From an uncultured Lachnospiraceae bacterium (GTDB lineage: Bacteria; Bacillota; Clostridia; Lachnospirales; Lachnospiraceae), in NCBI GenBank assembly GCA_910578115.1, contig CAJTPO010000024.1:1-64000 (forward strand): 64,000 bases of DNA, written 5' to 3'. Numbering within the stretch: position 1 is the stretch's first letter; every line of letters begins with the position of its first letter. Of the stretch, positions 41,968 through 52,400 are shown one piece after another. A model generated the notes under the pieces. The model was not told where the DNA came from and did not search any database. It saw only the letters and a list, made by a program, of their open reading frames with translations. The position numbers and the translations under genes were made by a program.

Positions 41968-43116
41968 CTATTGCAGTGTAAACTCCATGATCACCGGATC
42001 ATGGTCCGAATATTGATAACCGGCATCCATATGCCTGTATGAACTCACCTTCACATTCTCCGAAACAATAAACCCATCCAGCGTCACAGTATAAGTTGTC
42101 GCTTCCCGATAAGGCTCATCGGCGCTCCTACAGGTATTGTGAGCGGTATCTTCCTCTGTGGCGGCATCATCATCTATCGCCATACGAAATCCCTCCGGCA
42201 GACTTTCTCTCGGAAACGGATAGGCCCATTCCGGCGCGTTCTGTGAGGTCTCTGTTTTCAGGTTGTGATTAAAGTCTCCGCCGCAGATCACATAATTGCC
42301 CTTCTGATAATCTGCCGTCATATCCTCATAGAGCATGGCCAGCTGGCCGGCACGGATCTCGTCGCTGCTGCCGTAAGCCGACATATGCATGTTATACAGA
42401 CACAGCATTTTCCCGTCTTCGGACCCCTCTGCAGCCAGCGGAATCCTTGAGATCGAATAACACCGGTCAAGATCAACAAATTTGGAGAAAGACTCCGATA
42501 TCGGCAGGCTCCTTCGTATGGCATCCGCGATCTCTCCCCGGGAATACGTCACAATGCCGGCCTTATTTGCCCCATGCGGCTCCCATGGCGGAAAGAACAG
42601 GAAGGGAGAATCATAATTCTGCGCGTAAGTATAATAACAGCCTTCCGTAAACCGATTCAGTAATTCCAACTCATCAATATGGTAAGAGCGGGTACCGTCC
42701 CTGTCCACCTCCTGTACCAGTGCAAAATCCGGATTTTCTTCCTCTATCAAAACGCCTGCTCCGCATACCGCGGCAGTCACGCTGTCTGCATCCCTGCCCC
42801 AGGAGGACTTGCCTCCATCCATGAAAAAGCTGTACTCCGGATGATAAGCGCCAAATCCAATATTGTATGTCATAATACGATAACACTGCCCTGTTGAATA
42901 GCGCTTCTCTCCCCAGGACATTACATCATCCGGCGATACCGTATTATCCTCCGCCGCGGAACTTCCGTCAGAAGTCCCTGCCTCCACTCTGCCAATTTCC
43001 AGCGGCAGTTTATCCGGCAGCCTCTCATAAGCTGCAAAAACATAGATCACATAAATAATAAGCAGCAGAACCAGGAACAACACAACCGCTGCCAAGCACT
43101 TTAACACTTTTTTCAT
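41968..43116 (-). CDS. Membrane-anchored endonuclease/exonuclease/phosphatase-fold protein
   Basis: 382 residues. An N-terminal signal anchor (about 5-28) precedes an extracellular EEP domain (about 75-382). Motifs are MTYNIGFGAY, LVQEVDRDGTRS, ICGGDFNHN and SDHDPVIMEF, supplying the catalytic Asn, Glu, Asp and His. The fold cleaves phosphodiesters or phosphomonoesters (DNA, sphingomyelin, inositol phosphates), so the substrate cannot be told. It lies 92 bp downstream of the KtrA-type gene in the same direction. Confidence 0.82.
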   Translation of the reverse strand: MKKVLKCLAAVVLFLVLLLIIYVIYVFAAYERLPDKLPLEIGRVEAGTSDGSSAAEDNTVSPDDVMSWGEKRYSTGQCYRIMTYNIGFGAYHPEYSFFMDGGKSSWGRDADSVTAAVCGAGVLIEEENPDFALVQEVDRDGTRSYHIDELELLNRFTEGCYYTYAQNYDSPFLFFPPWEPHGANKAGIVTYSRGEIADAIRRSLPISESFSKFVDLDRCYSISRIPLAAEGSEDGKMLCLYNMHMSAYGSSDEIRAGQLAMLYEDMTADYQKGNYVICGGDFNHNLKTETSQNAPEWAYPFPRESLPEGFRMAIDDDAATEEDTAHNTCRSADEPYREATTYTVTLDGFIVSENVKVSSYRHMDAGYQYSDHDPVIMEFTLQ

Positions 43117-43208
43117 GCCATGACTCCCTCATCTTCACCACATAACAAGGCCTTATGGTAACTATAATCTGTCATTTCTCCATCATCTATGGAAAGAACC
43201 GCAGCCGC

Positions 43209-43856
43209 TCAGAGATGAAACACTCTCTGAATCTGCTTCATCGTCCCCAGTACTAATATAGTCTGCCTGGCTGTTATGCCTATATCCGGCGTAATCGTCA
43301 GGTTCATCCTGCCATTCTCTTTTAACCCCATAATATTAATACCGTATTTCTTGCGGACATCCAGTTCACCGATCGTCTTCCCGATCCAGTCCTGCGGGAC
43401 CTGTACTTCAAAGATCGCATGATCGTCATCCAGCTCTATATAATCAAAGATATGATCCGCACTGTAACGGATTGCAACCCAGTCAGCCAGCTGCTTCTCC
43501 GGATAGATAATCTCATCCGCTCCGTTCCGCAGGAGGAACTTCGCATGAACATCACTGGCCGCTCTGGACACCACAAGCTTCGCTCCCAGCTCTTTGAGCA
43601 GCGACGTCGTTTCCAGGGAACTCTGAAAATCATCCCCGATGGCCACGATACAGAAGTCGAAATTCCGAATTCCCAGAGACGTAAGAAAATCCGGATTGGT
43701 ACTGTCTCCAATCTGCGCATTCGTGACAAATGGCAGAATCGCATCCACACGCCCCTCTCTCCTGTCTACCGCCATCACCTGATGGTTTAATGCGTCCAAT
43801 TTCTCCGCAATGTGTCTCCCGAATCGCCCCAGTCCTACTAATAAGATTGATTTCAT
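43209..43856 (-). CDS. KtrA/TrkA-type potassium channel regulatory subunit
   Basis: 215 residues from ATG 43856 with AAAGGAGAGG ahead; an earlier in-frame start has no ribosome site. The N-terminal RCK Rossmann domain has ILLVGLGRFGRHIAEKL and acidic residues binding nucleotide. A RCK_C (TrkA_C) domain lies from about 135. It forms a ring that gates the membrane subunit encoded upstream. In this family ATP/ADP and c-di-AMP control it. No c-di-AMP riboswitch was seen. Confidence 0.92.
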   Translation of the reverse strand: MKSILLVGLGRFGRHIAEKLDALNHQVMAVDRREGRVDAILPFVTNAQIGDSTNPDFLTSLGIRNFDFCIVAIGDDFQSSLETTSLLKELGAKLVVSRAASDVHAKFLLRNGADEIIYPEKQLADWVAIRYSADHIFDYIELDDDHAIFEVQVPQDWIGKTIGELDVRKKYGINIMGLKENGRMNLTITPDIGITARQTILVLGTMKQIQRVFHL

Positions 43857-43914
43857 ATAAACTTCCTCTCCTTTTATGAAACTGTTCATGAACAACACAG
43901 CAAAAGCGCAGTTC

Positions 43915-43949
43915 TATAGTTAACGCTATCAGAAATTTCGCTTAATCAA
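43915..43949. repeat. 35-bp palindrome, copy C (diverged)
   Basis: About 26 of 35 positions match copy A in the same orientation, with the block AGAAATTTCG preserved. The arms have decayed (TATAGTTAACG on the left). It lies between the ktrB- and ktrA-like genes, so it is transcribed within that operon. Confidence 0.55.
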
Positions 43950-43971
43950 CATCCATATCCTGACACCTGCT

Positions 43972-45324
43972 CTATCCCACCATGATCTTCTCCTGTGGGA
44001 ATTCCGATACATACGGATGTTTCGTGGACAATGCCGCATACACAATGGTCATCCCGCCCACGCGCCCTAAGAACATCAAAATAATCAGAACGATCTTCGA
44101 TGCCACGCAAAGATCCGGCGTGATTCCCAGCGTAACCCCTACTGTTGCAATGGCGGAAGCCGCCTCAAACAACGCCGGCACGATGGGCATATTCTCTGCA
44201 CAGCCAATAAAGATACCGCCGGCCAGAAACAGACTCAAATACAACACCAGCACCGTCGCCGCATAGTGGGCCGTATCATTGGGAATTCTCCGCCCGAAAA
44301 TATGCGCGTTGGGCCTGCGCCTGAACACCGCGATGGCCGTTGCAAAAAGCACCGCAAAAGTAGTAACCTTCATACCGCCCGCCGTAGAACCGGGAGAACC
44401 GCCGATCAGCATCAGCAGGATCATAATCATCTGGCCGGACTGTGTCAGCTTCGTCAGATCCACCGTATTATAGCCCGCCGTACGGGTCGTAATCGACTGG
44501 AAAAAAGAAGCAAAGATTTTCTCTCCGGTTGTCATATCCGCCCACGCAGACTTTCCAAATTCCTGAAAATAGAAGTAAACCGCCGGCAGCACGATCAGCA
44601 GACACGTTACGGACAACACCACTTTACTCTGCATACGATACCGGCGCAGATGCAGGCGGTTACGCTTCACATCATCCCATGTCAGAAATCCGATGCCGCC
44701 CACCACGATCAGCAGCATCACGATCACGTTCACGGCTGCACTGCCCGTGTAGGATGTCAGAGACGAGTAAGGCTCCTTAATGCCCATCAGGTCAAACCCT
44801 GCATTGCAGAAAGAGGATATGGAATGAAACACCGCATACCAGATTCCTCTGCCAACGCCAAATTCCGGAATCAAAACCGGAAGCAGCGCCAGGGCTCCGA
44901 TTCCCTCTATGATCACCACCATTCTCAGAATAAACCCTGTCATCCTGATGATGCCGCCCATCTGCGGGGCCGCAATCGCCTCCTGCATGGTACTTCTCTG
45001 CATCAGGCCGATCTTACGCCCCGAAAGCCTGGTAATAAAGACTGCCACCGTGACCACGCCCAGACCGCCGATCTGGATCAGGCCCAGGATCACCGTCTGT
45101 CCGAATGCAGACCAGTAAGTCGCCGTGTCCTGCGTGATCAGCCCCGTCACGCAGGTTGCAGAAGTTGCCGTAAACAATGCATCCAGAAAGGGCGCCCCTC
45201 CTGCATCTGCTCTTGCAAACGGCAGCATCAGCAGTATCGTTCCAAGCGCGATCACTCCCATAAACCCCAGCATGATAATCTGCGAGGAGGACAGCCGCCT
45301 TCTTTTCCATCTGTTCTTCATCAT
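43972..45324 (-). CDS. KtrB/TrkH-type potassium transporter membrane subunit
   Basis: 450 residues with four repeated M1-P-M2 units. The pore segments are TCVTGLITQD, FCNAGFDL, TAGYNTVDL and SAIATVGVTLG, each with the selectivity-filter glycine. The GSPGSTAGGMKVTT gating loop is present. It takes up K+ (possibly Na+-coupled) with the KtrA-type protein downstream. TATACT at 45373-45378 on the minus strand could be its -10. Confidence 0.92.
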   Translation of the reverse strand: MMKNRWKRRRLSSSQIIMLGFMGVIALGTILLMLPFARADAGGAPFLDALFTATSATCVTGLITQDTATYWSAFGQTVILGLIQIGGLGVVTVAVFITRLSGRKIGLMQRSTMQEAIAAPQMGGIIRMTGFILRMVVIIEGIGALALLPVLIPEFGVGRGIWYAVFHSISSFCNAGFDLMGIKEPYSSLTSYTGSAAVNVIVMLLIVVGGIGFLTWDDVKRNRLHLRRYRMQSKVVLSVTCLLIVLPAVYFYFQEFGKSAWADMTTGEKIFASFFQSITTRTAGYNTVDLTKLTQSGQMIMILLMLIGGSPGSTAGGMKVTTFAVLFATAIAVFRRRPNAHIFGRRIPNDTAHYAATVLVLYLSLFLAGGIFIGCAENMPIVPALFEAASAIATVGVTLGITPDLCVASKIVLIILMFLGRVGGMTIVYAALSTKHPYVSEFPQEKIMVG

Positions 45325-45482
45325 CCTTTCAAACCCTCAATCTCTTCATTTCCTTCCAAATGTATTACTTATAGTATAATCCCTTTCTATAGATTACACA
45401 TTATCTAAAATGATGTATCTGAACGTCTTTCCGACCAAAAAATTGTACGATTCTTCTGCTTTTCCGATCACGGCGTTATATC

Positions 45483-48400
45483 TCAGAGATGAATTTCCTC
45501 ACCAAGTTTAAAGGAGTACAGAATCTTCTCCGTATCGCGATACCGGGAAAACTGTTCCAGAGCCTCCGCATAATAGTCAAGCTGTACACGATATCGTTTA
45601 ACCAGTTCCTCCGCACTCTCTACGGCATCCGTCTTATAATCCAACAGGACGTATCTGCCGTTTTCCTCAAAAAAGACATCTATGATCCCCTGAATGAGCA
45701 CCGTCTCTTCCTGCGGGAACTCGCTTCTCAACCGATTCGCCGGCAGCCCCAGGACAAAGGGCTGCTCCTTGTGCAGCCTCCCCGCCCGGGCAGCCTCCCC
45801 CATCCGCTTCGCCGCGTCACTCCTGAGAAATGCCGCCACTTTCGACAAAGAGACGACCGCATAGTATTCCTCCGACAGTCTTCCTTTCTGCCGCATCTCC
45901 TCGATCTGCTCCTGCAGCAAAGCATCTACAGCCGCCCGGCTGTTTATGACCGAATCGGTTAATTTCGTAAAATCAAACAATTCCATCACTTTATGAAACG
46001 CACTTCCCCGCATGGAGCCGGTAACCTTCCTATCCTTCTCCAGAAACCCTGGCAGATAGGGCACCACCGTCTCTTCTGCGTACAGGTTGAACGAAAAATC
46101 CGTTTCTTCCCGCATTCCGGCCATTTTTAATTCCGATACGGTTGTCTTTGTGTAGAGGCTGCGCAGAGTTTCATAAGGATAACCGGATATAAAACTGTCT
46201 GCCAAACGCTTCATGAGCAGCGGATTCACATCTTCGGACGGATCAGACAAAAGAAGTTCCCGTTTTCTGCCTTCCATTTGTACCGTCTCGTTCAGCTTCT
46301 CCTCCACGATCGCTTCCCAGCCATACAATTTTACCTGCATACTCATATCCTGCTCGTAAAAGGGGGCCTTCTGCGCCGGTTCCAAATCACACGCCCGATA
46401 GAAATCATCCATACATCTGTTTCGCGCCAGAGACGCCATAAGCAGCTGCAGGAAACTCCCCTGATCCATCAGCACATCATAAGGAAGCAGCCTGCCCTCC
46501 TTATGCATAAGCGGAATCATGGATGCCGCCAGCTTTTCCGGGGATCTCACTGTCCCCGTGAGAATCAGTTTTTCCTTCGCCCGGGTCATCGCCACATACA
46601 GGATCCGCATCTCCTCCGCCAGATTATCCGCCCGCATTTTTTCGGCTATTACATTACGGCGCAGATCCCTGCTTCGCACACGTCTTTCCGGATCCACATA
46701 ATCCACGCCGATTCCCGCGTCAAGATCCAGCACCAGATGAGCGCTTAAATCCCTGGTCTGAAATTTCTTTGCCAGTCCCGATACGAAACAGACCGGAAAC
46801 TCCAGCCCTTTACTCTTATGAATGCTCATGATCCTCACAACATCGGCATTCTCATCCTGCAGTCCTGCCTCCCCGTAATCCACTTCATATTTCTCCAGCT
46901 GTTCCATATAACGCAGGAAATGATACAATCCGAAATAGCTGGTCTTCTCATAGTCTGCCGCCTTGACGAGCAGCATCTCCACATTGGCCCGGCGTTTGTT
47001 CCCCTCCGGTTTGACCGCCACGTAATGCAGATATGCCGTCTCCCGCAGGATCGTCTGCAGAAGTTCCTGCACGGAAAGGCAGACCGCCAGCCTGCGGTAA
47101 CGGTCGACACAGGAAAGAAAGGATCGTATCCTGGCCGTTATGCCGCCGTCCATGCCAAAAGACGCTTCACCGACAGGCTCCTCCACACTTTCCGCCCACG
47201 CCTGCAAAGCGTCAAACAGATACTTCTTCTTTGGATAAGATGCCCGAATCAACGCGATCTCCTCCTCGGCAAAACCACCCAGATACGAATGCAGCACCCC
47301 GTAAAGCGGAATATCCTGCAGCGGATTATCCAGAATCCGCAGGAAGTGCAATAATTCCTGTACCTCACTGGCCGCAAAATATCCGGTCCGCGAAGTCATA
47401 TACACCGGAATGCCTTCTTTCTCCAGCACCCGCTTGAAACTCTCGTCCCAGCCGGACATTGTGCGCAGCAGAATAACGATATCCCTGTAGGCAAGCCTGC
47501 GCAGCGTGCCGCTTTCCTTATCCGTCACCTGAAATTCCCGCATCAGTTCCTGAATCTTCGCCGCCACACAGTACGCTTCCTGCTCTTTCGCCGTAAGCCG
47601 TTCCCCTTCGTCTCCCGGCCCCTCGAAAGAAGAAGATCCAAAACCCTGAAAGTCATCCGCCTGTTCCGACGCAGCAACAAGCAGCAGTTCCGTGACATTG
47701 GACACACACGCCTCCTCTTTCTCCTGCACAGGATAATCCGCTCCCGGGTGCAGCGCTGCAAGGTCATCATACAGGATGCCGCCCACATCCTGTCCCATGA
47801 TCTGCTCAAAGATCGTATTGACCGTATTAAGCACTTCCCGGCGGCTTCGGAAATTCTGATGCAGATCTATCTTCCGCGCCATCCGCCTGCCCGCCTGCTC
47901 TTCCTGCCCGTAGGCCGCATATTTCTCCAGAAAAAGCTCCGGCCGCGCCAGACGGAATTTATAGATGCTCTGCTTCACATCCCCTACCATGAATCGATTG
48001 TATCTGCCCTCTTCCTCACCGGAAATACAGGACAGGATATATTCCTGCACAAGATTGCTGTCCTGGTACTCATCAATCAGGATCTCATGGAAATGGCTGC
48101 GGTATTCCAAAGCAGTTTCAGTCGGCGAACATTCTCCCTTTTCATCCTGCTTCACCAGGATCGACAGTGCAAAATGTTCAATGTCATCGAAATCCAGAAT
48201 GTTCTTATCCCGCTTCTTCGCCTCAAAAACCTCCTTGAAGGCAAGTGTCAGATCCACCAGTGCACTGACCGCCCGTTGACAGACTGCCATCTGTTCCACA
48301 ACCTGTTCTTTGCTCTTGAAAAAGTACTTTTTCTGCAGATCCCCCAACTGTTCCTTCACCGCCGCGCGGATTCCTTTCACCACCTCACGCTTGCCTGCCG

Positions 48401-49358
48401 AAACCGTTTCATCCTTCTTCGACGGGAGCCTGCCAAATCTGACCGTCTCAAAAGCCACATAGAGAATTTGGAAAACGCCTCCCGCTTCGTCCGCTTCCGC
48501 ATCTCCGCATTTTTGCAGGATCCTCTCCGTCATCTCTTTTTCCTGTTCCAACAGTTCCCCGTACATATAAGGTCCATCCGGTTCTTCGCACATACGGATC
48601 GCCTCCGCAAGCTTTTCCACACAACCTTCCAGAAGCAGCCGCGTCTGCCGCAGCAGCTCCCGTACCCACGGGATTTCCTCGAACCGGACTGCCTCCCTGT
48701 CTTCCTCCGCATGCTCCCCGGCTTCCGTAAGCGTCTCTGCGGGCATCATTTGGGATACGCGGTAATCCTGCTTTCGTTCCTCCAGCCACTGCTCCGGAAA
48801 AGGCGTACTCATGGCAAAGTCATAGAGTTTCAGCACCATCTCCTCCACCGCCGTATCCCTGCTGCCGGAACTGAAATATTCCACACAATGCAGAAATCCT
48901 TCTTCCTCAGCAGCATATCCGGCCTCCAGCGTCTCTTCCAATGCCTCCTGTCTTATCAGCTTTCCCTCGCCCTCCTCGGCAATCCGAAAGCCGGGATCCA
49001 GGCCGATCGTATGGAACTGGTTGCGCAGCACAAACAGACAGAAGCTGTCAATGGTTGTGATCCTGGCATTATGCAATAACGTCACCTGCTTCTGCAGATG
49101 CTCATTCTCCGGCTCCGCCGCAAGCCTGTCATTCAGCGCCCGGCTGATCCGCTCCCGCATTTCCGCCGCCGCCGCATTCGTAAAAGTCACCACCAACAGC
49201 CTGTCAATATCCACCGGATGGTCTTTGTCACTTACCATTCCCACGATACGCTCCACCAGCACCGCCGTCTTGCCCGATCCTGCCGCGGCGGAAACCAGCA
49301 GATTGCAGCCCCTCGCATCGATCACCTGCTGCTGTTTCTCCGTAAATGAAATTCCCAT
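45483..49358 (-). CDS. AddA, ATP-dependent helicase/nuclease subunit A
   Basis: 1291 residues, normal for AddA. UvrD-like helicase with Walker A AAAGSGKT (24-31), LLVVTFTNAAAAEMRER, DEYQDSN, and motif VI VAMTRAKEKLIL. The C-terminal nuclease domain has VLLDYKTDAV. With AddB it processes double-strand breaks and pauses at Chi for RecA loading. Its start is 67 bp after addB. Confidence 0.96.
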   Translation of the reverse strand: MGISFTEKQQQVIDARGCNLLVSAAAGSGKTAVLVERIVGMVSDKDHPVDIDRLLVVTFTNAAAAEMRERISRALNDRLAAEPENEHLQKQVTLLHNARITTIDSFCLFVLRNQFHTIGLDPGFRIAEEGEGKLIRQEALEETLEAGYAAEEEGFLHCVEYFSSGSRDTAVEEMVLKLYDFAMSTPFPEQWLEERKQDYRVSQMMPAETLTEAGEHAEEDREAVRFEEIPWVRELLRQTRLLLEGCVEKLAEAIRMCEEPDGPYMYGELLEQEKEMTERILQKCGDAEADEAGGVFQILYVAFETVRFGRLPSKKDETVSAGKREVVKGIRAAVKEQLGDLQKKYFFKSKEQVVEQMAVCQRAVSALVDLTLAFKEVFEAKKRDKNILDFDDIEHFALSILVKQDEKGECSPTETALEYRSHFHEILIDEYQDSNLVQEYILSCISGEEEGRYNRFMVGDVKQSIYKFRLARPELFLEKYAAYGQEEQAGRRMARKIDLHQNFRSRREVLNTVNTIFEQIMGQDVGGILYDDLAALHPGADYPVQEKEEACVSNVTELLLVAASEQADDFQGFGSSSFEGPGDEGERLTAKEQEAYCVAAKIQELMREFQVTDKESGTLRRLAYRDIVILLRTMSGWDESFKRVLEKEGIPVYMTSRTGYFAASEVQELLHFLRILDNPLQDIPLYGVLHSYLGGFAEEEIALIRASYPKKKYLFDALQAWAESVEEPVGEASFGMDGGITARIRSFLSCVDRYRRLAVCLSVQELLQTILRETAYLHYVAVKPEGNKRRANVEMLLVKAADYEKTSYFGLYHFLRYMEQLEKYEVDYGEAGLQDENADVVRIMSIHKSKGLEFPVCFVSGLAKKFQTRDLSAHLVLDLDAGIGVDYVDPERRVRSRDLRRNVIAEKMRADNLAEEMRILYVAMTRAKEKLILTGTVRSPEKLAASMIPLMHKEGRLLPYDVLMDQGSFLQLLMASLARNRCMDDFYRACDLEPAQKAPFYEQDMSMQVKLYGWEAIVEEKLNETVQMEGRKRELLLSDPSEDVNPLLMKRLADSFISGYPYETLRSLYTKTTVSELKMAGMREETDFSFNLYAEETVVPYLPGFLEKDRKVTGSMRGSAFHKVMELFDFTKLTDSVINSRAAVDALLQEQIEEMRQKGRLSEEYYAVVSLSKVAAFLRSDAAKRMGEAARAGRLHKEQPFVLGLPANRLRSEFPQEETVLIQGIIDVFFEENGRYVLLDYKTDAVESAEELVKRYRVQLDYYAEALEQFSRYRDTEKILYSFKLGEEIHL

Positions 49359-49425
49359 TTATACATGCCTTTCTTATTGTAAATTCATGAGCTGACCTGC
49401 GCTTCTCGATCCTCAACCGGAGGAC

Positions 49426-52400
49426 TCAGGGCGTCTGACCACTTTGGTCACATGACGCATGAATACACTGCAGCGCGTCCTCCCTGCTCATCTTCGGCAG
49501 TTTCCGCATCTCATATCCTTCGATCCGTCCGTCAAATCCACACACGCTTTTATAAGCACAATAGGTACATGCCGTACTCCCATTCTGCTCATACGGATTG
49601 ACCGCTATCGTTCCCTCCAGGATCCCGCTTCCCAGCTCTCTGATCTTTTGGTTGACATAACTCGAAACAGCCCGCATATCCTCTTCTTTTATGACACTCG
49701 AGTTAGCTGAGAAGGAACCATCCTTTTTCCGCTCCAGCGGCAGAATCTCAGACTTACTGGTGAATTCCCGGTCAAGTAATCTGACAGCCTCGTCATTATT
49801 ATTGACTATTCCGGTCATCTTCAATTCCTGCAGCAGTCTGTCATTGATCTGTTCCGGCGTCATGGTCTCCCCGTCTTCTATCATGGGATCATCAATATGG
49901 TAGTACAGCATCGCTGCCGGAACAATCCTCTTATCCGGATGCCTGCGCTGTTCAAACTCTACCGCCGCATTCATATAAACTACCAGCTGCAGCTGCAGTC
50001 CGTAATAGAGCGCCGCCAGATCAAATCTACGATTACCGGACTTATAATCTATGACTTTCACATAGACCACATCCTCCGCCTCACAGGTGTCTACCCGGTC
50101 AATCCGCCCACGCAGCCGCATCTTATCCTGCTCATTTAAGGCAATGTTCAGAGAATCCAGATCTTCTGTCATGGAGAAGGACATCTCAAACTTCTCCGGC
50201 ACAAAGGCCCCCTTTCTGAGCTGTGCCTGCAGAGTCAGGACCGTCCGCCGTAATATTCTGCGCATCCGCCGTATCAGATGCCGGTTCCGTGCACTGCTGT
50301 ACAGGATCGTCTCCCCGTAACCTGCCGCATATGCCTCAAGCGCCTCTGTCACCAGTTTCTGCGCCGCTTCTTCCGGAAAATCAAACCACGTATAGCCATA
50401 TTCTTCCAGTTTCTGTGCAAACAATTCCAGAACCCCATGAAAAACATTTCCCATATCCACATCTTCAAAACTGTATCCTTCCCGCTCCCGCAGCATTAGT
50501 CCATACTGCAGGAAATGTCCGTAGGCACACGCAGCATACCGTTCCAGGCGGCTCACGCTGTTCTGCAGCAGCGTTCCGTAGAGCATACGCGTCACCATCT
50601 TCGACAACGGCGTATCCTTGTAGCGGTAGAATGCCGTCTCGATCAGACGATCCGCCATATCCTGATACTGCGGCCTGCTGTGATAACTGTGATAGAAGGT
50701 GAAGGTCTGCCGTCTGGAGATATCTGTGACCCTGCCAAAAGCATAGTCCCGCAGCAGGTCCGCCATAAGGCCTACGCCGTCCGAGCCGCACACGATCTGC
50801 TCTTCCATCGGCCTCTCCTCCGGCGTCTCCACCGACAACTGCGGATATAATTTTCGCACCAGATCGATCAGATACGCAGGCCGCAGGCTCTTTCCGTCAC
50901 TGCCCACTTTGGCATAGGACAGATACAGCTTTTCAGAAGGTTTCGTCATATTCAGGTACAAATACAGCCGCTGGATGTACATCTGCTGCCTCGGAGAAGG
51001 CGCCAGTTCCAGTTCCGATTCCCGCAGAAATTCCCTGTCAATATCCGAGATGATACCGCCGTTCCCGGTGCCTTTCGGAATATTGCCGTCATTCACACCC
51101 AGAAAGAAAAGAACTCTGACCTGCTTCAAACGGGTCCGCTCGATGTCCCCCACCAGCACTCTGTCCACATTCTGAGGAATCGTACCCACGCTGATTTCCG
51201 CCAGTCCCGCATCTAAAATATCCGCAAACTCCCTGCGCTCCATTGCTTCTTCCGCCAGCAGGCCATAGATCTGATCCAGCAGATCGATCACCAGTGCGTA
51301 GATCTGCCCGTATTCTTTGGCCCGTGCCAGATCGCCCTGCTCCTGAAACTGCCGCTCGTAGTGCGCCAGCTTCTGCTGCAGTTCATTCTGTACCAGAAAG
51401 TCATAAAGCGCCTGCACCATCCCGCCTGCCGTATCCCGCGGTGCAAGCAGCGGCGCAAGCTGCCGGAGCAGCTGCTCCCGCATGGCATTGCAGCGTGCCA
51501 GCTGCGCCATCGCCTCCTCTTCCCCCTCCTTACTGTCCTCCCGATAAATAAAAATCTCCTGCCATCTTTTCTTCCCGTGAATGCCGAAACGGCGGACATA
51601 ATTCTCCAGCCTGTCCACCTCCGCATCGTCAAAGCCTGTCAGTCCCGTCCGCAGATAATGAAATACCGCCTCGTAACTGAAATCCCGCAGCACGACCTGC
51701 AGGGCGCTCCTGATATATTCTGCAAAAGGATTCCGCAAAATCCCTCTGGTATGATCCAGATAGATCGGAATGCCAAACCTAGCAAATTCTTCCTCTGCCA
51801 GACTGCCGTAGACCTCCATATCACCGGTCACCACCGCAATATCACGGTAGTGCAGGATGTCTGCCTGTCCGCGTGCGGCATCGTCCGGCATTGCGCCGGC
51901 TTTACCGGCGAAGCACGCTTCCCTCTCCGCTCCCCTGCCGGAAGTCAGCTTACGGATCGCAATACAAGTCTGCCGGATTTCTTCCTTCGGCGAAGACGCC
52001 TCATACAAATACAGGCTGTGCACCTTATCTTCGTACACCTGTGCCGGATAACGGAACAGATTGCGCTCTAAGTGAGACAGTTCCCCGTTTTGCCCAAAAC
52101 GCGGCAGTCTGCCCTCCGCCCCCGCGCTGCACCATACCGGTTTTTCCTCCGGTTCATTCACCTGTCCGGCCATTCTGCGCAGATCGGCTACCGTCTTCCT
52201 GCTCAGATGAAAAAGTCTGTGTTCGCCGTCCATCTGGTAGGGATTTTCCCTGTCGTCTATGGTGACCGTCACAATCACTTTCTTCGCCAGACGGATCAAT
52301 TCCTGGATCACACGGTTCTGAATGGGGGTAAATCCGGTAAACCCGTCAAAGGCAATCACACTGTTTCGAATGAGCTCCGATCCCGGCAGCGCTTCTCTCA

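Noticed and set aside
45325..45482. c-di-AMP (ydaO) riboswitch before the KtrB-type gene
   Set aside because: The gap is too short and lacks the conserved aptamer motifs.
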